Shown piece after piece: positions 32,936 through 45,838 of a stretch of 64,000 nt of DNA. Under the pieces are notes generated by a model. The model saw nothing but the letters and a program-made list of their open reading frames with translations. It had not been told where the DNA came from and made no database searches. A program made the translations under genes and the position numbers. Numbering within the stretch: the first letter of the stretch is position 1; each line of letters opens with the position of its first letter. This DNA is from Trichopria drosophilae (taxonomy: Eukaryota; Arthropoda; Insecta; Hymenoptera; Diapriidae): contig CM059584.1 in assembly GCA_030407085.1 (NCBI GenBank), positions 8,866,001-8,930,000 of the forward strand, given 5' to 3'.

Positions 32936-35525
32936 CTAACTGGGTTTTACCGTTTCATATGCGAGAAAAAAACTTTTAGCGATGACATCTATGGTCTATT
33001 TGGGGAAACTTTTTTTAATTCGTGATTGTTTACCAGTATTGCAGTGTTTAAATAGTCTACTGTATTGCACTTTTTTAATGATTTAATTCTGATAACTTAA
33101 ACCTTCGAAAGAATAAGAATCGAGAAAAAATGGAATCCTAAAAGAGGATGTAAGCATTTGATATTGTGCATATTATTTCATACATTAAGTGCATGAAAAT
33201 ACGGAAACGATAATGATTTATACAAAAGTAAACATTAATCTCGAAATATGTGGGATAACGTAGGGGCAATTTTATCCTTGCTAAAATCTGGCGAGGGGAA
33301 CTTCATTCTATTAGGATAAACCTTTCCCTCTACCAATTCTGTTTTCACTCTAAAGAAACAGATTTTTCGCTGCAAGGATATAGAGAGATTTCGTATTATT
33401 TATTACGTAATCCACTTCGGGTATTTTTCTCTTGAGTAAAATACAACGTAAATTCTGTGTCTGTTACTTCCGTGTTTCCAACTTAATTAAAATTAAAATC
33501 CGTCTTTTCATGTTTTGTTGAATATTTCTATTCTTATATTTTATTTTGGTCAACATAACATCATTATCTATTTTGATATGAAACTTAAGTACTATGTAAT
33601 TAAAGATTTCCTTTATCGGAAATATGATTGCTATTTATTGGGAATGACAGCGTTCAAAACTAGTTAATGAATCATAAAAATATAACCGATTTTGTATATT
33701 GTAACTTATCCTAATAGAGTTATTAATCCGAAGCTCTTAATACATTTTGTAGTTATTTGCCTGCTATACAATCATACATATGTGTCTCTAAAATGCGACA
33801 ACAGGTGGCGACCATTGCAGATATTTATGATAGTAGTGAACGTATTGAAATATGTTATATAATATCAATATTGCAAAGGAAGATAAATATCACGTTGGAA
33901 AGTTAAAGAAAAATATAGTTATAATCAATTTTCTATTTGGAGCAATAATTTCGTTCAGTGTACATATAAAATCATTTCTGAATGTATTGCTATTTGTTAA
34001 CTGCACGAAATAACCGGATTCATACAACATTAATTTTTATACTTCCATTTACCGCATTACGTGAGTTTCATACGATATTCCTTACATTGCAATTAGCGAT
34101 TCCTTTCCGGTTAAATTTCAATAAAATTCTGATAAAATACTTGAAACATTTCTTCGGAATTTTGTACTTTTACCGTGACAGACAAGCAAGAAGCACTTTA
34201 ACATTGTGATAATTTAATTATCCGAAAAGTCCTCTTAAATACTTTTGTCATTCCGTGGATGCATTATTAAACAATTTCAAGAGCTCAAACAACAAATTTC
34301 GATACTCTTTCATTAATGTCTTCAAAAACTGCTCTTCTTAATTTATATCGAGCAAATAAAGATCATTAAGAACGATGTTTCCTACGAAAGGATGAAAAGT
34401 TTTGCTTTGCTCCCTAGGGTAGTAAAGACACAATTTCTTCCTCATATTATACTTCAATATTTAATGTAAAGAAATGTAATAAAAACTTTAAAATCTGGAT
34501 AAATTTTTAAAAATATTTTTTCATTGACTGTTGTTATTGTTATTAGATATTTTAATAAGAAACAAACAAATATAATTCGTCTTTTCTGAAAATACTTTGA
34601 AAACTATTATTGTCTCATTCCTCTTAATATTTCGAAAACACACAAAGAATCGTACTTCAACAGATGGCTGAAAGCTTTATTGGGAAATACTAAGCTGGTG
34701 ACTTGCAAATCTTTTTTGAAGATTTTGTTTTCGCCCCATATAACCGTTCCATAATCAATTATTCCTTAACTATTTGTCTTCATCGAAGTTATATTCAATT
34801 GATTGTGTTTGATGACTTGCTATTCGACAAATGCTTTCGTAAATTGTTTTCGATAATATTCTGTTTATATTTATGAAAGCTTAAGTTGTTTTCGTGTGAT
34901 AAATTGGAGTGTGTGATTTTGTAAATAAATAAAATTAAACATTTTTTCTGTAGAATTTATTCATGAGTTTCTCAAAACATATTTTTGTTTGCGAATTGTC
35001 ACATTCGTTGTTTGATGCATTTTTACTCGAGCAGTTAATCTTCGTTCTATTATCGAAAAATCTCCTTTGTGAACTTTTAAAATAAATTCGAATGTATACT
35101 TCCATAATATATTCTATTGCCGTAGATGGACTAAGTTCATCTAAATATTTAGGTTATCGCTAACATCCCAGTATTCGAATAATCGCACTGCGCCATCTTT
35201 CAATTAATTACTCTTCCAGGAATAGTGCAGAGTAAATTAGCCTCAGTAAATTTCTATTTCAGAACTCATTCCGAATTTCTCAATTTTTTAGATAAACGAC
35301 TGATTTGAATACTTTTATTGTTTCTTCTTCAGTTTATTCAAATATAATTCATTACGAAGTTCATAAATTTTAGTTTTATTTTTGTAAACTTTTATTCTTA
35401 TAATTCCGCAAAAAAGCTCTATATTTGTTAAAATATCTTGGTTTATGATTATGTTAAATAACTCATTATAATTTGTAATAGAAACTGTAACAAAAATTGG
35501 ACATCCGCAACATTTCATTTGGCAC
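32936..35525. other. AT-rich stretch, nothing recognised
   Basis: No supported exon, RNA gene or repeat terminus. A plus-strand 75-codon frame at 33982-34209 is unremarkable. AACAGGTGGCGACC near 33802 is a weak CTCF-like word. Confidence 0.5.
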
Positions 35526-36135
35526 CCCTGATGAAGTACCTAGTATGTCGGTCTGAATAACTTACCGGCACAAGTGTTTCGTTGTTACTACCAATTCTAC
35601 GAAAATTGTATAATATGTCATTTAATAGTTATTATTGAAGTGCCGACATTAACCTTGACGAAGTTTACGGTCCAAGTCTTGATGACGTAGCAACGCAAAT
35701 CTTGGATTGCCATGGCTAATTTATAAGAAACTTTCATAATACGTCGTTTATTAGTTGATGAAGTGCAGACATCAACCTTGATGAAGTACCTAATGTAGCA
35801 GTCTTCGTGACGTATCAGCTTCGATTGTCACTACCACTGTCTACGAAATTATATAATGCAATTTATGTCGTTATGTCGGTCTTTTTGAAAAAATAAAAAA
35901 AAAACACTTTTCTTTGGATTGCCACGACTGCTTTCTAAGAAAGTAAATACATTCTTTTTTTTTCAAGAAAAGTGTTTTTTTTTGTTTTTTCAAAAAGACC
36001 GACATAAATTACATTATCTATTTTAATCTACGGTCGAATAAACCACACAACATATATTTTATGAAATTTTTATAATATGTCGTTTATTAGTATTGATGAA
36101 GTGTTAACAACATTGATGAAGTGCCTATTATATAT
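35526..36135. repeat. ~126-bp minisatellite, block A
   Basis: The unit start GATGAAGTACC (or a variant) occurs at 35530, 35657 and 35780, with the remnant TTGATGAAGTGCC near 36117. Each unit carries AAGTCTTxGATTGTCACTAC, then ACGAAAxTTxTATAATATG and TCGTTTATTAGTATTGATGA. The block is interrupted by the hairpin at 35853-36017. The same unit forms block B at 37970-38360. Confidence 0.75.
35853..36017. mobile_element. Small hairpin insertion inside the minisatellite
   Basis: The left arm (ATAATGCAATTTATGTCG and GTCGGTCTTTTTGAAAAAAT, then A-run and CACTTTTCTT) is the complement of the right arm (AAGAAAAGTG, T-run, TTTTTTCAAAAAGACCGAC, then ATAAATTACATTAT). The two arms are separated by about 40 bp. 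It could be a tiny MITE or a locally formed inverted duplication. Confidence 0.6.
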
Positions 36136-36379
36136 ATAATTCCTAGGGGCCCATTTTTACACGATTTACCACTCCCGATAACGTAAATCGTATTGTAAAA
36201 GGGCGTGCGTGAAATTGTTCTTTACTTAACATTAGTATAAAATGCTCGTACGTTCTATTTGCGGGCCTAAAAGGTATAATTTACACCCTTGTTAGATAAT
36301 ATATACCGACATTAGTTACATGTGCTCCATTAAAAAACAAAGTAACAATTCAATTTTTCATAGCTAAACATTATAAATA

Positions 36380-37660
36380 ATACTTTGAAAATAATTTATG
36401 AAAAGCACTTTCCTTCGTCCATTAAAAAGACCATAACGGGCCAATTATCGCATCGCATAAAGCTACGCACCATCGCGCAGTATGTACTTACGTTCCATTC
36501 GATAACATCACGCGACGATCAAAATCTTGCGGCCACCCTCCGTCGTATTGACCGTAATCCACTCCAGCCGTAATTGAGACTCCAGTGAATAGCCGAACGT
36601 GACGTAATATACGTATAATACATACGTACATAGCAGCCGGCATACACATGCACAATAAAAACGGACAAGAGTCCGCCGTGGATTCATTTACCTCCCTTGG
36701 AAAGCGGCCTTTTAATTACGAAGGAAGCTCTGTTAAACGGATATACCTAATTACCCATTATGAATTCCACCCGTATTTCCACCGCCATAAGGAGCGGCGC
36801 GGCCGATATAATATGGACGTCGTCGAGCGCGCATTACACACGCTTACGACTATAGTCGTATAATGTGTAGGAGGTCGCGATAGGGGGAGCTGGTGGGAAG
36901 GGGGTGTAGGAAATAGGAGTTCGGTGAAGCCACAGGTTCATAAACTATGCGCTACGAAGTGGGGTAGTCGGCAGAACGAGACGGCAGGATAGACGCTTGG
37001 TAGGTTGTAGGGGAGCGGAGGTTAAGATCGGTAATGGGGTGGAGAAATGTGGTAGACATCGAAAACGGAGAAAGAGTCAGAAGAGAAGGGTGAAGAGGGA
37101 AGGGTATAGCGAATGAGCAAGATAGGAATGAAAGGACAGAAGGAAAAATAAAATAAAAACACGAAAGGTAGAGGGATTACAGAGGAAAACGTGCGAGAAG
37201 GAACAAGATTGAAGATGGTGGGGGAAGTATGGAGGAAGGGGAGGGGGGTCGTCACTAAACGAGCGACAGAAGAAGATGGGAGTCGTCGAGGGGAGAAAGA
37301 GGAGCAAACTGGCTCTTAACACTCGTGCTCCAACGTCCATCCCCTTCTTCTAGTTTCTCTGCTCGTTTGCAGCCATAACCCTCGTGCAACTCCGTTGCCT
37401 CCAATTCGCCACTACTAAAATGTCCGCGACAAGAGGAGAGAGGGACAAGGGGTGGACACTCCCCACCGTCCATTCATCAAGAGCTAGACGCTGATCGCTT
37501 AACAAGTGCACGTACGTGGAGGTGCATATTGTAGGTGCGCGATTTCGGCTTCATTGCCGCAGTCACGAGCTGAATTTATACGGATATATGATTATCGCCG
37601 GGACTTTTCTCATGTTCGAGCTCGTTTAAATGAAACCAAGTGCTTCGTCGAAGGGAGGCA
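36380..37660. promoter_or_regulatory. GC-rich islet between the two minisatellite blocks
   Basis: A sharp rise in GC and CpG, with a purine-rich run (about 36880-37300, GGAGG/GAAGG words) and CpG clusters (GGAGCGGCGCGGCCGATA near 36791). The overlapping frames on both strands (37022-37255, 37077-37340, 37255-37473, 37506-37814) are low-complexity translations of the purine/pyrimidine bias. It may be an intronic enhancer or an alternative promoter. Confidence 0.35.
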
Positions 37661-37969
37661 CTTTACGAGGGTATTTCGGGGTGATGGGGTATTTAATTTG
37701 ACGATGTTTAAACACGTGTCCAGTATATATATATATATGATCATGTATTTCCATTATTTCCCGGCTTATTCAATCAAACGTTCTCTTAAAAGAGACGACT
37801 ATATTTTGCAATAAAATTTATTCAAACTGATGTTTCATTTTATTGTGATTCGAGGATGGAATATTGTTGCTTTACTCAAGTCCTTAAGTCCTTCATCGAT
37901 AATTATATAGAGTTGAAGCAAATAGAGTAGAGAAGAAGCACATGAATTTCAATATTCGTTTATCAAAGT

Positions 37970-38360
37970 TGATGAAATGCCGATATCAACCTTGATGAAG
38001 TACTTAATAGGTTGGTCATGATGACGTACAGGCACAAGTCTTCGGTTGTCACTATCAGCTTTATGAAACTTTTATAATATATTGTTTATTATTATTAATG
38101 AAGTGCCAATGTCAAATTTGATGAAGTACTTACTGTAGAAGTATTGATGACGCACTAGCGCAAGTCTTTGATTCTTACTACCACTTTTTATGAAACTTTC
38201 ATAATATGTCCTTTATCAGTAATGATGTAGTGTCGACGTCAACCTTGATGAAGTACCTACTGTGGTAGTCTTGATGACGTTTCAACGCAAGTTTTCAATT
38301 GTAACTACCAATTTCTATGAAAATTTTATAATATGTCTTTTATTAGTATTGATGAAGTGC
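37970..38360. repeat. ~126-bp minisatellite, block B
   Basis: GATGAAGTAC starts at 37994, 38120 and 38247, giving a period of 126-127 bp, with a partial fourth at 38351. The unit content (TGATGACGTxxxAGCGCAAGTC, then TATGAAACTTTxATAATATG) is shared with block A. The unit is non-coding. Confidence 0.8.
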
Positions 38361-39879
38361 CTTCTGCGCTATATATCGTATTGGAGTGATACTAGATATT
38401 TCCTTTTTTATTTATTTGATATTTCATGAAATTCCTCTCCCGTTAATATTAAATGAGTTTTAACTCCAAGAATTGTTTTCTAAGCAGTAACATGAAAAAA
38501 TAAACAATAGTTAATATTTATTATTGGAATTATTCGTATATTAACAGTGATGAAGCACCAATAGGGACCGGTATAAAGGTCCCACTTAAAGATACATTCC
38601 GACATATGTAATGATAAAGTTTCAGTTCTCACTAATCTTCATGAGGTTTCGACAAGTTTGATGGCCTTGATGAAGAATTGATGTAAAATTTTACAAAGCA
38701 TCCAATACTAAGTGCAATTCCGCTTTCTACAAATTAAAAAATGATATGACAGAAATCAATCTGGTGCAGTAGTATACGTTGCCTAAAAATTCACGTGATA
38801 TTCGATTAAACAATAAACCAATTACTAATCGAATATTTTTAACTTTATTAGAATAATATGGAATGACGTAAATTGAAAAATCCTTCGTTTTAGGAACTTA
38901 ATCTACAAACACTTTGAGACATTCAAAATGATTGTAAATAGTGGAAAGTTAGAATTTTTTAAATGTTTTATACTTAAATTAGTTAGTGATATCGATACAC
39001 TAAACAATAAGCATATCATCCCAGCAATAAATCATAAACGTATTAATGTTTCTTTTTTTGATAAATACTACGTAATTCCATCAAACAATAATCGATAACA
39101 ATATACCCTCGAAAGTGTATCGTAAACAGGAAGCGTATGAATCAAGAACTTCGGGTTTAGACGCCGCTTATGCAACCGATGAACTTCAGCCTGATCATGA
39201 GTGCCTCTCAGGAATCGCTGCTACTGTCTATGGTGCTCAAACGTCTCACAATCAACGCATCAATCAGCAGTAATTATTCTCGTAGGCAAAGTGCTCCGAA
39301 GATCAGACAATCACATTAATATGATTAACAGCCTACTTTTTTCACTATTTTGTATAAGCATTTTGTTAAGGTGAATTGTTCAGAAATAATATCATTATAT
39401 CATATACGAAATATATTATCTACGAAATTTTTAACATTATTCTGTCTTTCAAATTACACATTTTGAGTCCTAATTTGTTAATTGGCGTACTGAATTAATG
39501 ATTGGATAAAATATTGGTTTATTTGTAATTTAATTAGATTAATTTAAAACATCGAATTGATGAGTTTATTTAAGTAATGTTTCTCACGATAGTAGAGATA
39601 CGATTTTTGATAATAAAAAACGTTTCATATCGATTAGTAAAGGAACCTATTAAAAGCAATAACATTCAAAAAAACAAGTAGGAGCGTAAGCGACGAAAAA
39701 TCAAGGAGACACATGAATAACTTTCGATTCGTGATAAAGCGATAAAGTTCGCAAGAGTTCGATGAAATCGTAAAAGCCATCTTCGGCTCGTAAAAACGCT
39801 CACCCTCGTATCCTATATATAAAGTGCAAATGTCTAGCACATGTTATGTATTTATATTTATTTGCACAGCGCATTAATT
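38361..39879. other. AT-rich stretch with one less AT-rich patch
   Basis: 39110-39310 is closer to balanced composition and is open in one plus-strand frame (about 39077-39274) without an ATG. I recognise no motif. The rest is AT-rich and featureless. Confidence 0.4.
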
Positions 39880-41240
39880 TCCACATCCGCAGGTACTAAA
39901 GAGAATCACGAAAAAGCCCTGGAGCCAATTATCGAGATGCCATTGTCCTGCCCATAATTCCCGAATTAAAAATCCATGGAAATCGCATTACGGGGATACA
40001 CCCCTTAATACGGTTCAGCGCACTTGCAGTCGACTCGCATTATGTGCTATTCGAAATAAGGGAAATGTATCTCGCGTCGAAACGCACCCCCTGCTGATGC
40101 CAGCGATCAGATACACTGGTTAGCGTCACGTGCGTATAATGTATTCCATTCCGATCGTAGGGTTGCGTTTATCGCCCACGCATCCAGATACGTACACTAT
40201 TGCAAAAACAATTGCTTTTCGAGAGCGCTTCGTTAGGTCATTAAGCAAAAAAAAAACGAAACGAGTTTCAACCATTTTTCCAAAACGGCGCGGCGTTCGC
40301 TTTTGGCCACTTTTAATAAATCGGCTTGTAATCAACGAGATTAATTAATAAATCGCGAGCCGTCGAACTACGTTAATCGTGGACCTACCGGCTTGTTAAA
40401 CGGCAGTTTTATTCGACGTATATATCGGTCGATAACGTCGCAGCCCCCTGCGCAGGGGGGGGGGGGTAGGCTCCCCTTCGCTTTTTGTACATTCGTCAGC
40501 CCTGCCCCGTCACGTTTTCCACGCCGCATATTATGTCCTGGGTAATATATATCTCCGTCTCCGTTCCCCTGTTGCTCTCTCGCTCCCTCGGGCAAGCTAC
40601 TTTCTCGCTCGAGAATTCCAGTTTACCCTCTAATTAGATAATGTTCTGGTTGTGATTAAATTTTCTACTTCGTTGAATTGTGTAATTAGTCTGACCTCTC
40701 CCTTTCCCTTGTACGATGCCCCACTTTCGCGCATTGCCGATTGTCTGAATAAATAATTGGCTCGACTATTATCGAAAGCGATTCGTCAAGGTAGGTAAAG
40801 GCGAGTTTCAATCCGAAATACCGATAATCCACCTCCCGGACGACGAGGCAGCGGCTGTTGCGTTCGTTTGTACACCCAGAGTAATTATTTTACATCTCGC
40901 GTCTTCATTCCACTTGGCCTTTCCGCGTTTACCCGTTCTGCCTGCGTTATACGGCACAGTCCCCCCACCCCACCCATCGTCTCCTCCCACTCCGCCCACC
41001 TTCACCCCCCACTCCGTCCGACGCCGAGTGTCGTCCCGTAATACACTCTAGACTCTACTCTTCGCTACCCATTAGTAGCGAGAGGGAACCTACTGCGGCT
41101 TTTTGCGATACACACTATAACCCGGGAGTAAATACGGTAATTAGTAGCGCCGTATTCCCGGAGATGTGCGAAGATTTTTGGCAAACGTTACGGATCGCAG
41201 TAATTATGAAACCAGTTTTTAATTACGTTCGAACGTTTTA
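39880..41240. promoter_or_regulatory. GC-rich islet with homeodomain-like sites
   Basis: A compositional islet carrying TAATTAATAAATCG, AATTATCGAGATGCC and CTAATTAGATAATG words amid CpG-rich DNA, plus a run of 12 or more G near 40455. Opposite-strand frames at 40126-40348 overlap and show no motifs. Its likeness to the other islets suggests an intronic regulatory element. Confidence 0.35.
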
Positions 41241-42238
41241 TTTTATACTCTGCCACTATGGTACATTTAAATGATTTCATTCAATTAGCAAGTTTTGAAC
41301 TTTTTGAGTTTGGTATCTTATATCAGATATTTAAAAAGAAAGGTAGATTTATATATTCAACGGTTTCTCTTCTCTTTTCAACCTAACCCTCCACTCGTGT
41401 AATAGTTTTCTAGCGTTCCGAAGATTCTTGAGTTATTTTTAGACTCCGTTTAATATTTAGTTCGAAGAAATGACGAAGTTACTAGAGTAAAATGTTCTGA
41501 ACTTTTTGGGCTTCGTATCTTTTATCATCTTATATTAGGTGTAGTAGTACAATATAATTGCTTCTACGAATAGCGAATAGACCGCATGGATGTTAACGCC
41601 ATCTAGATCATCAGGTAACACAAGTGGTCAGAATTGTCTGTTAAATCGAAATTACTTTTTTAAATGTACCTACCCCTATATATTTTTCAAGAGATTTATT
41701 GAAACTTCACAAATTTATAAGAAGTATCCGAAAAAATAATAATATTGGGTCAAACCGTCATTGCTTCCTTTCGTCTCAATATTTTAGGTGACTGTTCATA
41801 CAGTGTTCAGAATTACTAACTAAGCATCCGGACCTCTGATGATAAATAATAATAAGTTAACGTCATCATCCAAGAACCTAAGTATGATGTATAAAGTGGG
41901 AAGATCCAAAAGAATGGACCAAGAAAAATATTAACAAAGTTTAAAGGTGATATGCCAACATGCATATTTCACTGCCAACGAATCAAGAAGGAATGTACTA
42001 AAAGTAAATCTGAATAACAAAGATCGCTAAAATTGGGCCAATAATACAAACTGACGTTAAAAGTTACTAAATTTGTTGGCAATAGAGTAAAAGTTTACAT
42101 CAACTCTCTACATTTTAATTAGCTTTAAAAATTGAATTAATGGCTATTAATTAATTATTTTCTACTTTAGATTTAGAGAAAAACTAAATAACAACTTTGC
42201 TGATATTGTTATCAAATGTTAACAATACTACACACCAC
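41241..42238. other. AT-rich stretch, nothing recognised
   Basis: A partial CTCF-like word, ACGCCATCTAGATC, lies near 41596. No gene, RNA or repeat terminus seen. Confidence 0.45.
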
Positions 42239-42385
42239 GGCCGGGGAACAAAGTTCCGAAAATCAAAATTTGCTTTCTTTTTGCCACATTTTCAAAGACA
42301 AACTGAAGAAAATCACGCTGGAGCCATGGTATATTGAAATTTTGGCCTTTCGGTGTGTTGATTTTCGGAACTTTGTTCCCCGGCC
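42239..42385. mobile_element. hAT-like MITE, GGCCGGGGAAC family, copy 3 (internally deleted)
   Basis: Both ends carry GGCCGGGGAACAAAGTTCCG and its reverse complement. The interior shares GCTTTCTTTTTGCCACATTT, AAATCACGCTGGAGCCATGG and TTGGCCTTTCGGTGTGTTGA with the other copies. At 147 bp it is about 45 bp shorter than the others. The right flank repeats CCGGCC, obscuring the target duplication. Opposed frames at 42216-42461 and 42228-42434 are by-products of the inverted repeats. Confidence 0.82.
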
Positions 42386-43841
42386 CGGCCTCCACCACCA
42401 AGTCAAAAGGAAGGACATAAAAATTAACGTCCATTACAATGAAAGTATAAGTTTATTATAATAACAAAATTGTCTGCATTATTTTCAAGAATAAATATGT
42501 AGATGTCATTAACGTCGACCAAGAACAAAGTCATCGAATAAATTATTTGTAATTTGGTAGATAATTAGAACTCATTTTCAAAAGGATCAAAATAATTTCA
42601 TGAAATAACAACTTTCGTATAATTGTGCCAGACTGTAAATGAAAGATGTGACATATGATTACAGATTTTAAATTAACGATCTTTAATTAGTATACGTCAT
42701 AAATATAGCTCAATACTAACAAATGTAGTGGTGATCAAATCAAATCTTGGGTCAAACAATTATAATGTATGAATATTGATTATATGAAAGATCGAAAAAG
42801 GAGGAGGGACAATTAATTATCGCAATTGAAGGCAGACTATATAACCGACTAAAATTAAATTCTTTAATGCGACAATAACGGACCAAACATTTACACCGCA
42901 ATAAAAGATAATTATCAAAAACTTAATGTCACATTAATTAATAAAAACAATTCCTTTGTGAATCATAGAAACGCACATTGTTTATGTCCTACAATCTAAT
43001 AGAAAATTGTCTACTGTTTTAACTACTACAATCATTATCAATACACGCAAGAGAAAGATTAGTTTGCAAATGGCATGAAGATTATAAAATTCTCCATACA
43101 ATTTAATACTCTGATTTGGATGTCTTATTTATTCATGCCTCATTTCATAAAATGTCATAATTCTATCAGATTATTTATGCACTCCTTTCAAAGGAGTTGG
43201 AACGAATTATTTCTAAAGAAATTCTTATTAGAGGTAGAACTGAAATGTAGGTTATATTGCACCAGATATATGAGATGCATTTATACATAATTGAGTTGTA
43301 AGTAGCTCCTAACCCAAAATGCTTTAGTATACAAATTTTGTACACAAAAACAGACATTATTATTGATGTTTAAGTATTTATCATCTTAGGGCTGATTACA
43401 TCTATCGAAAAATTCAACCGTCATTTTCCAATTATATCTAGCAAGTAAATGATTAAGATCGTTACTTATGAATCGGAAGTTACAATTTAAAAATCCAAAA
43501 TAGGAAATCCTATAGTGTATAAAATGCCCAAAAATGATTTCTCATTTATCTTAGCAGACATTTTTTGTAATTGCTGAGTTTTGAAAATATTTGTGGTTGA
43601 GAAAGCATTTATTAATGCAATTACTTCCATTCACTATGCATCATATTATGACCTATAGTAAATAAAAACGTATACAAAAATCAATTACATTTTCTCGTAA
43701 ATGATAGAATAGAAATATTGTTGTAAAGCAATTTAATATAACTCTTTGAAGTATATGAAACTAAGAATAATATGAACAATTTGAAAACATATGAACAATT
43801 CAGAAAAAAATAAAGGGATTGGAAGAACATTTAAAAGACAC
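42386..43841. other. AT-rich stretch, nothing recognised
   Basis: Only chance frames (43075-43290 plus, 43175-43357 minus, overlapping). No motif or repeat terminus seen. Confidence 0.5.
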
Positions 43842-43900
43842 TGAGGGTCCTTTCGATTGTCGGTTGAATATTCTACCAATTAAGCTGTCTCCCCTATCCC
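43842..43900 (-). pseudogene. tRNA-like 5' half
   Basis: On the minus strand ACAGCTTAATTGGTAGAATA is a good box A and D-arm. It is followed by CAACCGACAATCGAAAGG, which matches the anticodon-arm region of the relic at 27828-27897 (CGTCAATCGAAAGG). No box B follows. It is either a truncated tRNA pseudogene or a tRNA-derived SINE head. Confidence 0.5.
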
Positions 43901-45179
43901 TCCACTTTGTACGAGAATCGAAATGATTCTAACAGAGGGTGCATGAAGAAATCTCGAGTTAGCTAGAAAATGTGCAAAGACGCACAAATTATTGTCGTCG
44001 CTAGTACAGATTGTAATCCGGTATAATTTCTTTATTATTACGTTGTAGGTTGAAACTTTTATCTTTTGATTAAAGCATAAAAAATTCTAGTTTGCAACCC
44101 AAATTCAAACACATTAATATTCAATTACTTTCTTGTCAATATAAGAGACATCGAATTATAACTATGTACTTAGAATGACCTAATCTCTAGACTACCTGGA
44201 TGACATTTGCTATTTAAGAAATGATCGTTCGTCATGCTACTTCATTATTCTTAATGCTAAAATAGAGAAATCCGAATAAATATGAAGGTGCTATGGATTG
44301 ATAGTTGAATATCTTCGTCAATTACGTAAATGTACTCAGTGTAGGGTGTTAAACATCATTCTCCATCCGAATATTATGCAATTATAGAACTATCCACTTT
44401 TGAAACAGTAAGCGAAACATTAATTGAAGCCATTAACTAGAGCTACGTCTATATCTGGCACGAGATTCTGCTACTCTGTAACTAATTGCATTCGGATTTC
44501 GCCGTTGTTGAACCTGCGTATTAAGAACTTTTGTGTTTACTATGTAAATTTCCAAATTTTCGCATGCGTTCCCTAATGCAGGAATATTGATATTAAACTA
44601 CTTATTAATATTACGAACCCCAAGTATAGTCCTATTATAAGGAGACAGTCATATCAAGCTATCAGTAAAACGCCAGGCCTTAAGTAAAGTTTTTAATTCT
44701 TATTCTGCTCATCGCTCCACAATTAGCTGAACTCTCATTGCAGAAGCACGACCGAGAGACAATTGGATCTTAATAAGCATAGTTTAACAAGTTCCCTGAA
44801 ACTTCATTTTCGGTTAAAAGCAACGTAGGTATAAATGCGAGGAATTTCAGATCGATTTCACGCGAGTACGAGATTTGCTTATTTGTCGTGGAACTTGATG
44901 CTAACGTTATACAGCGATAGAAGGTAGTCGATGGAAATCTTCTAATACGGATTCAATGATCATTTAATTTTTTGATATTTTCCACCCAGTCAGAATTATC
45001 AGAAAACTGACATTGTAAAGGAGTAACACTTGGCTTATATGTCACTATAAGGACGCTTTACTGTTATATACAACACTGTAAAAGCTAGGTGGCGGTCGAA
45101 TCCAAAAAGAAAGTCGCTCAGCATTTAATTCCTACGCCGACCGATGGATAATGCTAACAATGAAATAACGAATACGCAT
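43901..45179. other. AT-rich stretch, nothing recognised
   Basis: A slightly less AT-rich interval (44400-44900) has no open frame or motif I can name. AGCTAGGTGGCGGTC near 45083 resembles a CTCF-type core. Confidence 0.4.
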
Positions 45180-45739
45180 CAAATTTGTACAAATTAAAGT
45201 ATCATTTCCAGCATCTTTAAGAGCTCTTATAGAGCTTTTAAAATGTACGGATTTGAATTCAGAAATATTACTTCAGTAGTTATTTCTGAGCAGTTTCTAA
45301 GACATCTTAAGGAGCTCTTAGAGACATGTTTTTGCTACTGATTGAACTGTGCTGTAAGAGTTCTTGTGGACCTCATATTTGAGAGTTCTTATGGAGTTCG
45401 TAAAATGGAAACATGATATTACTTTAGGATTTTTTCCAGAACTCCTAAAATGGATCCTAAAGTGGACTTTAAGAGCTCTTTCCGCTGGGTATTAAACATT
45501 TTAAGGATCTCTTATTGTAGTTTTTGCTTTCAGAGTAGTACGTGAGAGTAGTATGTGAGACGTATTAAAATTTATCAGACCTTATAAAGAGTTCTCCTAG
45601 AAATCTCCTTGCGATTGCGGCAATAATCCAATCTAGTACTAGAAAGTAATTTTGCGTCCATTCGAACTCATTTTTTGAACATTATAGTTTCATAAGGAAA
45701 GTGAGATAGAAATAAGTTCTTTTCAGTAACCTTATATGG

Positions 45740-45838
45740 GTTCTTCTTGTGCTCATAAAAGAGATAAGCTTTTGAAATAAATACTTAAGTTCTTCTTGTG
45801 CTCATATAAGAGATAAAGCTTTTGAAATAAATACTTAA
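45740..45838. repeat. Recent 49-bp tandem duplication
   Basis: GTTCTTCTTGTGCTCATA followed by AGAGATAAGCTTTTGAAAT and AAATACTTAA occurs twice, starting at 45740 and 45789, with only a few differences. This duplication is much younger than the surrounding diverged array. Confidence 0.85.

Noticed and set aside
37022..37473. Three overlapping minus-strand frames rich in Ser, Pro and Phe
   Set aside because: They arise from a purine/pyrimidine-skewed stretch in a GC-rich islet, and the frames contradict each other.
39077..39274. Open plus-strand frame of ~65 codons with a mixed composition
   Set aside because: No ATG, no clear splice sites and no recognisable motif. Not enough to call an exon.
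40455..40470. Long G run, with similar homopolymers at 20052 and 51684
   Set aside because: Plain homopolymer tracts. No evidence for G-quadruplex arrangement with separate G-runs.
42216..42461. Opposed frames of 81 and 68 codons
   Set aside because: They span the terminal inverted repeats of a hAT-like MITE and mirror each other.
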